From: Bacteroides luhongzhouii
GTDB lineage: Bacteria > Bacteroidota > Bacteroidia > Bacteroidales > Bacteroidaceae
Length of the DNA: 64,000 nt
Reading direction: 5' to 3'
Assembly (NCBI RefSeq): GCF_009193295.2
Contig: NZ_CP059973.1
Span: forward strand, 1,798,001 to 1,862,000
The notes beneath the pieces were generated by a model that ran no database searches, was not told where the DNA came from, and saw nothing but the letters and a program-made list of their open reading frames with translations. Numbering within the stretch: position 1 is the first letter of the stretch; the number at the start of each line of letters is the position of its first letter. Made by a program: the position numbers and the translations under genes. Shown piece by piece: positions 41,732-51,509 of this stretch.

Positions 41732-44700
41732 TTAAAATACGATCTCAATACCACCACCATAATACTTCAGTGTGGGGTAGTTACGTCCACTGTTTGCACC
41801 ACTGGCATTCATGCTGTTACCAAATTCGGAAGACTCAGGATCGATAAATTTATTTTTTGTGATTGTTAATAAATTCTGTCCAGTCACATATACCCGTACT
41901 TTGTTTATACCTATTTTCTGTGTTATATTTTCTGGAATAGTATAACCAATTTGTAAGTTTTTCAATCGCAGATATGCTGCATTATAAATGTTCCTGTCGG
42001 ACGAATGTTGGTAATTGTTTGCATATGACGACGTTGCATAGTCATTTATCAACCGTGGATATTTGGCATCTGTGTTGCTCGGACTCCAATAATCCAACTG
42101 GTGCTCGAACATGACAAAATAATAACTTCCATGAAACGGCTCAACCATTTCGCCACGTAATGCCATATCGCGTTTGCCTACACCTTGCCACAACATATTG
42201 AAATCAAACCCTTTCCAGTTGAGTAAATAGTTGAATCCAAAGATATAGCGGGGGAAAGCATTACCTAGGATATAACGGTCGTTGTCATCTATCACTCCGT
42301 CTCCATTGCGATCTACATACTTCACATCTCCAGGCGATAAGTTTGCTCCGATAAACACTGCTGAATTTCGTATTTCTTCTTCGTTTTGATATAGTCCATC
42401 TGTTTTAAATCCATAATAACTATGCAGAGGAACGCCTTCGCGAACAATACGTTCTATTCCGTCTACTTGAAATATATCCTGTTTTCCGTATTTTATTACT
42501 TTATTAAAAGAATCTCCTATATTGAATCCAAAGTTATGGGTAAAATCGGAATGACTTAGCCGGTAGTTTATCGACAATTCCCATCCCCTGTTTCTCATCT
42601 CTCCAATATTTTTATAAGGTACGGCTCCTCCTAAAGTACTCGGGGTTTGTGGCACTAACAAAATATCGGTAGTGTATTTATTGAAGTAGTCGAAAGATAT
42701 ACTTAAGGTATTTTTCAATAAAGTAGCGTCAAATCCTATGTTGAATGTCTTCGTCTTTTCCCATGACAACGTTTCATTGCCAAAGGTATAGCCTGTGCCT
42801 GTTACCGGAGTTTTATTAAACCCATATTGATTCTTATAAATATCGTAAGTGGTGAAATACTGGTAATCTGGCACGGATTGAGTTCCCAACAACCCATATG
42901 AACTTCTTATTTTCAGGTCGCCTACTTTTTCTTTCCAGAAAGAGAAAAAGTCTTCTTCCGAGATTCGCCATCCAAGAGTCGCCGATGGGAAAAATGCCCA
43001 TCGATGCCCTTTTGCTAACAATGACGAACCATCGTAACGGGCACTTACTTCAGCATAATATTTATCCATGTATGAATAACCTAAACGACCCAACCACGAA
43101 TGAAGCGCACGCTCCACTGTTCCACCAGGTGTATTGTAACTGCCAGGATCTATTTCGGTGTCATCTGTATCCGTATAGAGATCAGGATCGACATATTTTC
43201 TTTTGATCTCATTAGCTTGTCTGCGGAATGACTCTGTTGTATATCCAAATACCCCCGTAACATTATGCACTTTGTTGAAAGTACGGTTATACTCTAAAAG
43301 GAACTGGGTATTCAACATGGTTATTTTTCCGTTATAGTCCTCAATGCTATAATCTTTCTTATCGCTTTCATTTATGATTTTATCCCTGTCAATATAATCA
43401 TATACCGGGTGATAACGTCTTTTTATAAGACGATGTTCGGATCTCAGGTCATAGCCTAATACAGCTTTCGCTTTCAACCCTTTCCAAATGTTTAGTTCCC
43501 CGGATACAACCCCTTGAAAATGGTCGTCGTCGTTAGTTGTAAGACCACCATGATATAAGGTGGCAAGGAAATTACCTCCGGTGGTGACGTCTGTATTGTA
43601 ATATTTTCCATCCGCATCGGGATATATGTCATACGTATTGTATGTTGGCACGCGCATAACATCTGATAACCATAAACCACCTCTGTCCGAACGCCCTTCC
43701 TGCCTGTCGTAAGCCAATAATGCAGTCAGTTTCAAACGGCCTATGTCAGATACAACATTACTTCTGAAATTGTATCTTTTAACTCCAAAGTCTTGCCCTT
43801 TATAGTTACTCTCCTGATCGTAATATCCGAAGGAAATATTGTAAGAGGTAGTCTTAGAGCCTCCTTGTACACCTACATTATAACTTTGTTGCAGAGCATT
43901 CTTCAATATAGCTTTATATCCCCACTCACTGTCTCCTTGAGCAAACTGGTGTATTTCCTCGGCAGTGTAAATAGGGTCTTTGCCAGCGTTTACATACGAG
44001 TCGTTACGCAACAGCGCATTTTGATAGCCCGGTAGCGGTTTCAATAAGATATCTGGGTTTTGCGTTCCAATAGAGGCATTGAAAGAGACTTGGGGTTTCA
44101 TATCCAAATGCCCTTTCTTTGTGGTAATCAGTATGACTCCATTGGACGAACGTGAACCGTAAATGGCGGCTGTACCAGCGTCTTTCAATATGGAAACGTT
44201 TTCTATGTCACTTGGGTTAAGCATATTCATTGCTTTAACATCGTTGGCAATCATTCCGTCTATAACAATCAGAGGGTCGTTGTTATTCATTGAACTGACA
44301 CCTCGAATATTAATATTCATTGAGTTGTCGTTCGGATTCATACTGCGTTGCTGAATCGTGAGACTAGGTGACGCTCCTTGCAATGCCTGGGTAAGATTGG
44401 CTACCGGACGATCTTTAATAAGTTTATCTTTTACCTGATCGACTGCCCCTATCACATGTTTACGGGTAGTAGTACCATAACCGATAACAATAACTTCATC
44501 CAATAACTTCGAGTCTTCTCTCATTATAAGAGCTTGAAATGATGTGTTTCCTGCTTTCTTCTCAATGGTTTGAAAACCAATATATGAGATTACTAACACA
44601 TCATCACCATTGCACATGATGGAAAATTTTCCATCTACATCCGTCACTGTTCCATTGGTGGTGCCTTTTACGACAACACTTACGCCAATCAACGGTTCTC

Positions 44701-44848
44701 CCTGCTCATCTTTCACAGTGCCTTTTACGGCTTTTTCTGTTCGAGATTGCTGTGTGACACCAGTTTGAGCAAATCCTTTTGTGGAAATTCCTGCATATAG
44801 CAGTATTAAACCGGTTAACATTAATAGTTTACATATTCTACTAGTCAT
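41732..44848 (-). CDS. SusC/RagA-family TonB-dependent transporter (mannan PUL)
   Basis: 1038 aa from ATG 44848, which gives the signal peptide MTSRICKLLMLTGLILLYAGISTKGFAQ; the frame continues 18 codons upstream without purpose. Domains: carboxypeptidase-D-like (VKGTVKDEQGEPLIGVSVVVKGTTNGTVTDVDGKFSI), TonB-box region (EVIVIGYGTTTRKHVIGAVDQV), plug (PVANLTQALQGASPSLTIQQRSMNPNDNSMNINIRGVSSMNNNDPLIVIDG), and a barrel ending GGGIEIVF. It imports glycans captured by the SusD and SusE-like lipoproteins. The gene follows GH2 after 127 nt, with a hairpin between them that may separate expression of GH2 and the transporter. Confidence 0.95.
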   Translation of the reverse strand: MTSRICKLLMLTGLILLYAGISTKGFAQTGVTQQSRTEKAVKGTVKDEQGEPLIGVSVVVKGTTNGTVTDVDGKFSIMCNGDDVLVISYIGFQTIEKKAGNTSFQALIMREDSKLLDEVIVIGYGTTTRKHVIGAVDQVKDKLIKDRPVANLTQALQGASPSLTIQQRSMNPNDNSMNINIRGVSSMNNNDPLIVIDGMIANDVKAMNMLNPSDIENVSILKDAGTAAIYGSRSSNGVILITTKKGHLDMKPQVSFNASIGTQNPDILLKPLPGYQNALLRNDSYVNAGKDPIYTAEEIHQFAQGDSEWGYKAILKNALQQSYNVGVQGGSKTTSYNISFGYYDQESNYKGQDFGVKRYNFRSNVVSDIGRLKLTALLAYDRQEGRSDRGGLWLSDVMRVPTYNTYDIYPDADGKYYNTDVTTGGNFLATLYHGGLTTNDDDHFQGVVSGELNIWKGLKAKAVLGYDLRSEHRLIKRRYHPVYDYIDRDKIINESDKKDYSIEDYNGKITMLNTQFLLEYNRTFNKVHNVTGVFGYTTESFRRQANEIKRKYVDPDLYTDTDDTEIDPGSYNTPGGTVERALHSWLGRLGYSYMDKYYAEVSARYDGSSLLAKGHRWAFFPSATLGWRISEEDFFSFWKEKVGDLKIRSSYGLLGTQSVPDYQYFTTYDIYKNQYGFNKTPVTGTGYTFGNETLSWEKTKTFNIGFDATLLKNTLSISFDYFNKYTTDILLVPQTPSTLGGAVPYKNIGEMRNRGWELSINYRLSHSDFTHNFGFNIGDSFNKVIKYGKQDIFQVDGIERIVREGVPLHSYYGFKTDGLYQNEEEIRNSAVFIGANLSPGDVKYVDRNGDGVIDDNDRYILGNAFPRYIFGFNYLLNWKGFDFNMLWQGVGKRDMALRGEMVEPFHGSYYFVMFEHQLDYWSPSNTDAKYPRLINDYATSSYANNYQHSSDRNIYNAAYLRLKNLQIGYTIPENITQKIGINKVRVYVTGQNLLTITKNKFIDPESSEFGNSMNASGANSGRNYPTLKYYGGGIEIVF

Positions 44849-44901
44849 ATTATAACTACTTTTATTGATAATAAATTGTTTTTTTGTATACCTTATAATC
44901 A

Positions 44902-44931
44902 TCCTGCAACACTGGCTGCTTTGTTGCAGGA
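44902..44931. repeat. Intercistronic hairpin between GH2 and SusC genes
   Basis: TCCTGCAACA (44902-44911) pairs perfectly with 44922-44931 around a 10-nt loop, core CCTGCAA/TTGCAGG as at 37575-37602. No T tract follows on the minus strand. Confidence 0.6.
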
Positions 44932-44975
44932 CAACTATAAAGAATCAGTTTCCCCTAATACCCATAGTACATTCT

Positions 44976-46787
44976 TTATTCAGATAGTGAATTACTGATT
45001 TCCTGATTGATCTTTTTAATGCGGTCTTCCTCTACTTTAATAACCTTTCTATCATAGGTTATTAAACCATTTACTTCTCCTTCTACATCTGTCGTTTGTG
45101 TGTATACACCACCAGATATTCCTCTTTTTACCAATTCTAGTAATTGCTGTCCGTATCTCACATATTCGTCTGTTACTTCTTTTGCGCTCTTGAATTGTAC
45201 ATATCCCCAGTTTTTGTCGGGTTGCCATAAATGGCCTGTAAGCGGCATACCTATTCCACCATATTCGCCAACAACAGTAATTCGTTCGTTATCATACATC
45301 ATCAGTTCCGGTGAAGGATATTTATGGAAATCGAGTATGTCTCCAACTTTTAGATAATGATTGCCACCACTTGCTGAGTTTACTAGACGTGATGGATCAT
45401 AATACTGAGTCCATTCCGTAATTTCTTGTGTTTTGAATTGTCCCCATGCCTCATTGAACGGAACCCATACGGTGATAGATGGATAAGGCATCAGGTAATC
45501 CATTATTTCTTTCCATTCTTTGCGGAAGTTTAGTTCCGATTCGATGGAACGTGTGACTTCTTTTCCGTCAAAGTAGTGGTGCATATCCCAATGAGGTCCC
45601 TGATCTCCATTGGGCATATCTTGCCATACGAGTATGCCTAAACGGTCGCAATGAGTGTACCAACGTGCCGGCTCTACTTTTACATGTTTGCGAATCATAT
45701 TATATCCGAGGTCTTTCGTCTTCACAATATCATATTTTAAAGCCTCGTCTGTTGGTGCTGTATAAAGCCCGTCAGGCCACCATCCCTGATCTAATGGTCC
45801 GAAATGGAATATATCTTTATTGTTCAATTGCATGCGTATTATACCATTTGCATCACGCTTTTTCGACACCTTGCGCATTGCGGCATAACTGCTAACTTTA
45901 TCTACCGTTTTTCCTCTTTCGATGATAGCAATATCCAAATCGTAAAGGAATGGAGATTCGGGCGACCAAAGTTTCGCATTCGGAATAGAGATATCTAGTG
46001 TCTGTCCTGCAACTCCTTTTGCTGAAGCGATGACTTTATTGTTATCTTTTAGTTTAACTTCTACAATATCAGATGATTCCGTATTCTTTGTACATACCTC
46101 TACTTTTAAATTATTATTGTCTACATCGGCAATGGGGGTAACGCCAACAATGTGTTTGTTATTCACCGGCTCCAACCAGACTGTTTGCCAAATACCGGAA
46201 ACGGGTGTGTACCATATTCCATTAGGGTTGGTCACTTGTTTTCCTCTTGGTATAGAGCTATCGCTTGTAGGATCCCATATTTTAACTACCAGTTTTTGAT
46301 TTCCCGAAGTTAGGAATGGGGTTACATCGAAACTAAATGGTGTATATCCTCCAGTATGAATTCCTATTTTAATATTGTTGAGATAAACTTCTGCTTTCCA
46401 GTCCACTGCTCCAAAATGTAGTATTATATTTTTGCTTTTCCAGTCGGAGGGGATTGTAAATGTACGTCTATACCATAGTTCTTTTCCTTTGCCCAGCTCT
46501 TTTTGGACACCGGAAAGACTTGATTCAACAGCAAAAGGAACAAGAATTTTTCCATCGAACGTTTGAGGTTCCTGCTGTCCCATAGGTAAAATTGCATAAT
46601 CCCACAAACCATTCAGATTTTGCCATTTATCGCGTTCCATTATCGGACGGGGGTACTCCGGCAAAACATTGTTAGGATCAATTTTTTCTGCCCAATCCGT
46701 TTTTATTTTATCACCCACAGGTTTCCACTGCGCAGATAATGACATGGAAGAAAAGAGTAAAATAATTAATAAAAAAGGTGTTTTCAT
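44976..46787 (-). CDS. GH2-family glycosidase
   Basis: 603 aa with signal peptide (cleavage near MSLSAQ). Sugar-binding jelly-roll (about 40-210: PRPIMERDKWQNLNGLWDYAILP...LWYRRTFTIP...HFGAVDWKAEVYLNNIKIGIHTGGYTPFSFDVT), Ig-like domain (about 215-310), TIM barrel (about 325-600). The acid/base Glu446 lies in WVPFNEAWGQ and the nucleophile Glu508 in ITVVGEYGG. Length is short for classical GH2 beta-galactosidases (about 1000 aa) and closer to the group with beta-glucuronidases and unknown specificities. It is the first gene of the operon, divergent from the regulator, and would act in the periplasm. Substrate cannot be assigned; GH2 enzymes on beta-mannosides, beta-galactosides and beta-galactofuranosides exist. 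Confidence 0.85.
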   Translation of the reverse strand: MKTPFLLIILLFSSMSLSAQWKPVGDKIKTDWAEKIDPNNVLPEYPRPIMERDKWQNLNGLWDYAILPMGQQEPQTFDGKILVPFAVESSLSGVQKELGKGKELWYRRTFTIPSDWKSKNIILHFGAVDWKAEVYLNNIKIGIHTGGYTPFSFDVTPFLTSGNQKLVVKIWDPTSDSSIPRGKQVTNPNGIWYTPVSGIWQTVWLEPVNNKHIVGVTPIADVDNNNLKVEVCTKNTESSDIVEVKLKDNNKVIASAKGVAGQTLDISIPNAKLWSPESPFLYDLDIAIIERGKTVDKVSSYAAMRKVSKKRDANGIIRMQLNNKDIFHFGPLDQGWWPDGLYTAPTDEALKYDIVKTKDLGYNMIRKHVKVEPARWYTHCDRLGILVWQDMPNGDQGPHWDMHHYFDGKEVTRSIESELNFRKEWKEIMDYLMPYPSITVWVPFNEAWGQFKTQEITEWTQYYDPSRLVNSASGGNHYLKVGDILDFHKYPSPELMMYDNERITVVGEYGGIGMPLTGHLWQPDKNWGYVQFKSAKEVTDEYVRYGQQLLELVKRGISGGVYTQTTDVEGEVNGLITYDRKVIKVEEDRIKKINQEISNSLSE

Positions 46788-46840
46788 TTGAAGGTAGATT
46801 TTTGTATGTAATTAGTATAAATATTTAGAAACTATAGAAA

Positions 46841-46933
46841 TTACTGAGTTTGAAGCGTAACTGCTATTCCCCAAGGAAGGAAAATTACTGCATAACTGGT
46901 AAGTTGTGTTTTCTTGTTTGTCGGTTTTTTCAT
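46841..46933 (-). CDS. Possible 30-aa peptide in the GH2 leader
   Basis: ATG 46933 to TAA 46841-46843 encodes 30 residues with a basic start (MKKPTNKKTQ) and a hydrophobic second half (SYAVIFLPWGIAVTL). It lies in the 418-nt region between the GH2 and regulator genes, 53 nt upstream of GH2 on the same strand, and so within the predicted leader of the PUL mRNA. No ribosome binding site is seen. It might be a leader or regulatory peptide, or chance. Confidence 0.3.
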   Translation of the reverse strand: MKKPTNKKTQLTSYAVIFLPWGIAVTLQTQ

Positions 46934-47029
46934 GGTATTGAATATATGGTTATCAATTTATAGCATATATGAATCAAGCTGTTTTTTTATATTAAAATAG
47001 GGCTAACAAACTCTCGGTCTGATTGATGG

Positions 47030-47037
47030 CAAAAATA
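47030..47037 (-). promoter_or_regulatory. -7 box for the mannan PUL operon (GH2 onwards)
   Basis: CAAAAATA on the plus strand reads TATTTTTG on the minus strand, a full match to TAnnTTTG. A weak CTTG lies 17 nt upstream (47055-47058). The predicted leader is about 235 nt long. Confidence 0.4.
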
Positions 47038-47048
47038 GATAAATTCAC

Positions 47049-47088
47049 TATTGCCAAGGTGGTATATTTGAGTAAAAAAATGGCAATA
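47049..47088. promoter_or_regulatory. Inverted repeat flanking a -7 box in the PUL regulatory region
   Basis: TATTGCCA (47049-47056) and TGGCAATA (47081-47088) are perfect 8-bp inverted repeats around TATATTTG (47063-47070), itself a full -7 consensus on the plus strand. The layout suggests an operator for a dimeric activator or repressor, for example the AraC domain of the adjacent regulator. Confidence 0.4.
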
Positions 47089-47167
47089 AAAGGTTTTAAT
47101 AACCAGATTGACTAAAATGTGATATAAATAAATAATAATTGATATTTTCTCACTGCCGATAAAAGCG

Positions 47168-47175
47168 TATATTTG
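47168..47175 (+). promoter_or_regulatory. -7 box of the hybrid regulator gene
   Basis: TATATTTG matches TAnnTTTG fully; TTTT at 47145-47148 lies 19 nt upstream in the -33 place. The predicted start is 20-25 nt before the ATG at 47206. Confidence 0.5.
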
Positions 47176-47205
47176 TCGATACTTTCACGTTATACCATTC
47201 TTTAT

Positions 47206-50200
47206 ATGAAAAAAATCCATTTGTATATTTTGCTTTGCCTTTCCTTCTATAGCATTGCTTCCTTTTCTCAGGGGTACTCTAATTTTCATTTCAAGAAGTT
47301 ACAAGTAGATAATGGACTTTCCGCAAATTTTGTCTTTTGTATCATGCAAGATACGAAAGGTTTTATGTGGTTTGGGACAAAGGATGGTTTAAATAAATTC
47401 GATGGGAATAGTTGCAAGGTATTCAGACATAATCCTCAAAAAGAGAAAACAATCGGAAATAATATCATACATTGTATGATAGAGGCTGATAATAATAAGC
47501 TATATGTAGGTACAGAAGCTGGGCTTTATATAATGGATATAGCCGACGAAACTTTCGAAAAAGTGGAGAATACAACTGTCGATAATTTTAAAATCACTTA
47601 TACTGTAACCACCATTTTTAAAGATAATAGAGGAAATATATGGATAGGAACTAATTCGCAAGGTATTTATACTTATAATCCCGAAAAGAATGAGTTGAAG
47701 AGGGTGCGGGTAAATGGATACGATTTTGACTCCAACATAGTATGGTCTATATACGGAGATGCCTCTGATAATATTTGGGTTGGTACAAGGCTTGGATTGC
47801 TCAGGTATAATTCAAATACTGGTTTTTTTGATCCGGTAGAAGGGTTATATAGCCTCTATGATAGCTCCGAGCATGAGACACAAACAATCGTCGAAGATGT
47901 AAATGGTGATCTATGGCTTGGAACATGGGGTAAAGGTCTGCGTTTATATAAAAAACAGTCAAATGTATATACCACTTTTCTGGGTTCAAATAAAGAACCT
48001 TCTGCCGTAACACGTATTATGGCTATTTGCCAATATCGGGACAATGCTCTTCTTGTAGGGTCAGACAATGGATTGTATATGTTCGATATTGAGAATAGAA
48101 CATCCAAGAGAATCGATGTTCCTAATGCTTACCATAGTTTGAGTGATCAGGCTATCGGTTCAATCTACAAAGATAGGGAAGGAGGAATATGGATTGGTAC
48201 TTATTCGGGGGGAGTAAATTACTTAAGTCCAAGTGCATTCTGCATAGAAACATATTATCCCGACATCTTATCTGGATCTTTATCGGGAAAAACAGTCAGG
48301 CAATTTTGTGAAGATGAAAATGAGAATCTATGGATAGCTACGGAGAATGGAGGCGTGAATTATTTTAATACGAAAGATCAAACTATCACTCAGCCGATAA
48401 AAGAATTGTATCATAACGCACATGCCTTATTGCTCGACGGAGATAACCTGTGGATAGGTACCTATGCAAGAGGTATTCATGTCTATAATACTAAAACAAA
48501 GTCTCTATCTGTATTCAAGCGTAGTCCTGATGGAAAGAACAGCATTAACGATGATGGTATATATGCCTTATATAAAACTAAAAAAGGAGATATTTATGTA
48601 GGAACTCATGCAGGATTGAATAAGTATGACAGAGATAAAAATATATTCATTAACATCGAACAAGCTTCGAAATTTATATACGATATAAAAGAAGATGACT
48701 TTGGTAATCTATGGTTGGCCACTTACGGTTCAGGAGTAATAAGATATCATATGCCGACTAATGAATGGATCTGTTACGATTCAATATACACTGATTGTAA
48801 TCCATTAAAAGAAAGTAAATTAACCAATATTTATATTGATTCTAAAAAAAGATTACTATTTGCAAGCGAAGGGCAAGGTGTTTTCATTTACGACTATAAA
48901 ACTGATAGTTTTAAGAATATATCTGAAACCGATGGTTTGCCTAACGGAGTAATATATGGTATCTTGGACGATCCGCAAGGCAATTGGTGGATGAGCTCTA
49001 ATAAGGGAATCATCCAGATGAATACATCAGACCTGCACAATATAAAACTATATACAAGGGACGATGGATTGCAGAGTAACCAGTTTAATTATAAATCAAG
49101 CTATAAGGCCTTAAATGGAAAATTTTACTTTGGAGGAATCAATGGATTTAGTTCATTTTATCCCCAAGATCTCAATAAAAACAAAAATACCGTCTTACCA
49201 TCAATAGAAATAACCCAGATTGATATTCTAGGTAACAGAGATAGGAAACTGAGTGAAGCCATACAGCAAAAATTAAACAAGCAACAAAAGATAATATTGC
49301 CCTATAACAAATCTTCTTTTTCCATATCTTATACAAGCTTAAGTTATATAGCACACTCGAAAAATAAATATGCATATAAGCTGGAAAGAACGGATACTGA
49401 GTGGAATTATGTCGGAAATAAACAAAGCGTGACTTATGTAAACTTATCTCCCGGCAAATATTTATTCAGAGTGAAAGGCTCTAACAATGATGAATTGTGG
49501 AATGAAGAAGGGGCAAAAGTAGAGATAGAGATATTACCCCCGTTTTGGTTATCTATTCCAGCCAAGGTTATATATTTGGCTTTGATTTTGGTTATGGCCT
49601 ATTTAATTATCTCATTTTACATAAAGAAAAGTAGAGCAAAGCAAGAGAAACAACTGGAAGCATTCAAAACGGAGCAGGAAAAGTTATCTTTTAAATCGAA
49701 AATAGATTTCTTCACTACCATAGCTCACGAAATTAGAACTCCGCTGAGCTTAATCTCTGCGCCTTTGGAGGAGGTTGTTAATTCAGGAGAAGGAAGCCCT
49801 GAGACTAAAGAGAATATATTGATAATCGAAAAGAATTGTGACAGGCTGACTGAATTGATTAATCAGTTACTGGATTTTAGAAAAATGGATTCAACTCAGT
49901 ATATTATAAATCCGACAAGAGTAGATCTGCGCCATCTTTTAACTGAATTGTACGGACGTATTAGTAAAACAGCTCAGAAACAGCATATTGATTTTATTCT
50001 CCAGCTTCCTCAAGATGAGCTTATAGTAAATTCAGATACAGATGCATTGATCAAAATAATAGGGAATTTGCTTACAAATTCGCTGAAATATACGAAAGAT
50101 AAAATAGTCTTATCTCTCATAAAGAATGAGAATGCAACTTATTCTGTGTTTGTCGAAGATAATGGAAATGGTGTCTCTGATACCTATAAAAAACTGATAT

Positions 50201-51213
50201 TTGACCCTTTTTATCAGGTGCAAAATGATAATGGGAAGATGGGGACTGGCTTAGGATTATCTTTAGCTAAAAAACTCGCTGAGATGTTAAACGGCAATAT
50301 TACTGTAAAAGACAATGAAACTGGGGGAGCTACATTTGTATTTAATTTTTCAGATTTGCCTCTTTTATATCAACATAAATCAGAGTTTGATAGCATTGCT
50401 GCTGAAAAGGAAATCATAAAAAACAGAAGTACGCCGGAAAACAAAAACAGTATACTTGTTGTCGAAGATAATGTCGAAATGGCTTCATTTATAAAAAACT
50501 CTTTGAACAAAGACTATGTTGCTGATACCGCTTTCAATGCTGAGGAAGCCATGCTGTTATTAGAAGAGAACAGCTATGATATTATAATCTCGGATATTAT
50601 GATGCCTGGGATAGATGGTATCTCATTTACAAAGAAATTGAAGTCGGACCTCAATTATAACCATATCCCTATCATACTACTTTCGGCTAAAACTGAAAAT
50701 GCAGTAAAGATAGAAGGATTGCACTCAGGTGCAGATGTTTTCATCGAAAAGCCGTTCTCCGTTTCATATCTGAAGGCGCAAATCATGAGTTTACTTGAAA
50801 ATCGGAGAACTGTGCTTGAGGCTTTTAATCGTTCCCCTTTTATTTCTTACTCTGCATTAGTCACTAGTAAAAATGATGAGCTATTTTTGAGCCAGTTAAA
50901 TGAAGAAATTGAGAGGCATATCTCAGACGAAAATTTCTCTGTAGAGTCACTAACCGATATTTTCAACATCAGCCGCTCTCACCTGCAAAGAAAGCTCAAA
51001 GCAATAGCTGGTGCTACACCAGGTGATTATTTAAGGAATTACCGTCTGAGAAAAGCCTGTCAATTATTGTTGGAGACTGATATGAGGGTAAATGAGGTTG
51101 CATATAGTGTTGGCTTTAGTACAGCTTCCTATTTTACACGTGTGTTTCAGAAAACTTATGGCATTTTACCTAAGGAGTTTATAGCCCAACATACGAATAA
51201 AGCAAAGAAGTAA
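47206..51213 (+). CDS. Hybrid two-component system regulator (HTCS) of the mannan PUL
   Basis: 1335 aa from ATG 47206, which begins a signal peptide (MKKIHLYILLCLSFYSIASFSQ). Periplasmic sensor: a double propeller of Reg_prop repeats (about 25-690, units such as DNRGNIWIGTNSQGIYTYNPEKNEL) and a Y_Y_Y domain (about 700-780). One membrane helix lies at about 783-807. Cytoplasmic part: HisKA with His841 (TTIAHEIRTPLSLI), HATPase (NLLTNSLKYT, VEDNGNGVSD, MGTGLGLSLAKKL), receiver domain with Asp1130 (YDIIISDIMMPGIDG), and AraC-type double HTH (SRSHLQRKLKAIAGATPGDYLRNYRLRKACQLL...VAYSVGFSTASYFTRVFQKTYG). HTCS proteins bind a specific oligosaccharide in the periplasm and activate the adjacent PUL. 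It is divergent from the GH2-SusC operon. Confidence 0.96.
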   Translation: MKKIHLYILLCLSFYSIASFSQGYSNFHFKKLQVDNGLSANFVFCIMQDTKGFMWFGTKDGLNKFDGNSCKVFRHNPQKEKTIGNNIIHCMIEADNNKLYVGTEAGLYIMDIADETFEKVENTTVDNFKITYTVTTIFKDNRGNIWIGTNSQGIYTYNPEKNELKRVRVNGYDFDSNIVWSIYGDASDNIWVGTRLGLLRYNSNTGFFDPVEGLYSLYDSSEHETQTIVEDVNGDLWLGTWGKGLRLYKKQSNVYTTFLGSNKEPSAVTRIMAICQYRDNALLVGSDNGLYMFDIENRTSKRIDVPNAYHSLSDQAIGSIYKDREGGIWIGTYSGGVNYLSPSAFCIETYYPDILSGSLSGKTVRQFCEDENENLWIATENGGVNYFNTKDQTITQPIKELYHNAHALLLDGDNLWIGTYARGIHVYNTKTKSLSVFKRSPDGKNSINDDGIYALYKTKKGDIYVGTHAGLNKYDRDKNIFINIEQASKFIYDIKEDDFGNLWLATYGSGVIRYHMPTNEWICYDSIYTDCNPLKESKLTNIYIDSKKRLLFASEGQGVFIYDYKTDSFKNISETDGLPNGVIYGILDDPQGNWWMSSNKGIIQMNTSDLHNIKLYTRDDGLQSNQFNYKSSYKALNGKFYFGGINGFSSFYPQDLNKNKNTVLPSIEITQIDILGNRDRKLSEAIQQKLNKQQKIILPYNKSSFSISYTSLSYIAHSKNKYAYKLERTDTEWNYVGNKQSVTYVNLSPGKYLFRVKGSNNDELWNEEGAKVEIEILPPFWLSIPAKVIYLALILVMAYLIISFYIKKSRAKQEKQLEAFKTEQEKLSFKSKIDFFTTIAHEIRTPLSLISAPLEEVVNSGEGSPETKENILIIEKNCDRLTELINQLLDFRKMDSTQYIINPTRVDLRHLLTELYGRISKTAQKQHIDFILQLPQDELIVNSDTDALIKIIGNLLTNSLKYTKDKIVLSLIKNENATYSVFVEDNGNGVSDTYKKLIFDPFYQVQNDNGKMGTGLGLSLAKKLAEMLNGNITVKDNETGGATFVFNFSDLPLLYQHKSEFDSIAAEKEIIKNRSTPENKNSILVVEDNVEMASFIKNSLNKDYVADTAFNAEEAMLLLEENSYDIIISDIMMPGIDGISFTKKLKSDLNYNHIPIILLSAKTENAVKIEGLHSGADVFIEKPFSVSYLKAQIMSLLENRRTVLEAFNRSPFISYSALVTSKNDELFLSQLNEEIERHISDENFSVESLTDIFNISRSHLQRKLKAIAGATPGDYLRNYRLRKACQLLLETDMRVNEVAYSVGFSTASYFTRVFQKTYGILPKEFIAQHTNKAKK

Positions 51214-51294
51214 TCACGGAGGATTCCGGGGGGGCACCGAGAATGGCACCGAATTGTTGTTAGTATTTTTTGGATGACCAGCGAAGAGGACACA

Positions 51295-51330
51295 AAAAAG
51301 CCCCTAAAATGTCCGTTTTAGGGGCTTTTT
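51295..51330. terminator. Strong bidirectional intrinsic terminator
   Basis: AAAAAGCCCCTAAAA (51295-51309) and its exact complement (51316-51330) form a 15-bp hairpin with a 6-nt loop, flanked by T/A tracts on both strands. It serves the HTCS gene (+) and tRNA-Leu (-). Confidence 0.92.
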
Positions 51331-51353
51331 AACTGTAAATACAGTGTAGTTTG

Positions 51354-51435
51354 TGCGGATGATAGGACTCGAACCTACACGCCTCACGGCACCAGATCCT
51401 AAGTCTGGCGCGGCTACCAATTACGCCACATCCGC
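51354..51435 (-). tRNA. tRNA-Leu (anticodon UAG)
   Basis: 82-nt class II tRNA on the minus strand. The acceptor stem GCGGATG pairs with CATCCGC, discriminator A at 51354, CCA not encoded. The anticodon arm is CCAGA-CTTAGGA-TCTGG, with anticodon TAG (reads CUA and related Leu codons). The long variable arm (TGCCGTGAGGCG) and the T loop TTCGAGT support Leu identity. Confidence 0.97.
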
Positions 51436-51462
51436 ATGTGTAGCTTTTTTTGTTTAGCGGTG

Positions 51463-51493
51463 CAAAGATAGGAAGATTTTCTGATTTGGCAAA
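51463..51493 (-). promoter_or_regulatory. Complete -33/-7 promoter of tRNA-Leu
   Basis: On the minus strand TTTG (51490-51493) and TATCTTTG (51463-51470) are 19 nt apart, an ideal spacing. The start would be about 51457, some 20 nt before the tRNA 5' end. Confidence 0.75.
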
Positions 51494-51509
51494 TAATTCG
51501 ACAATAAAG

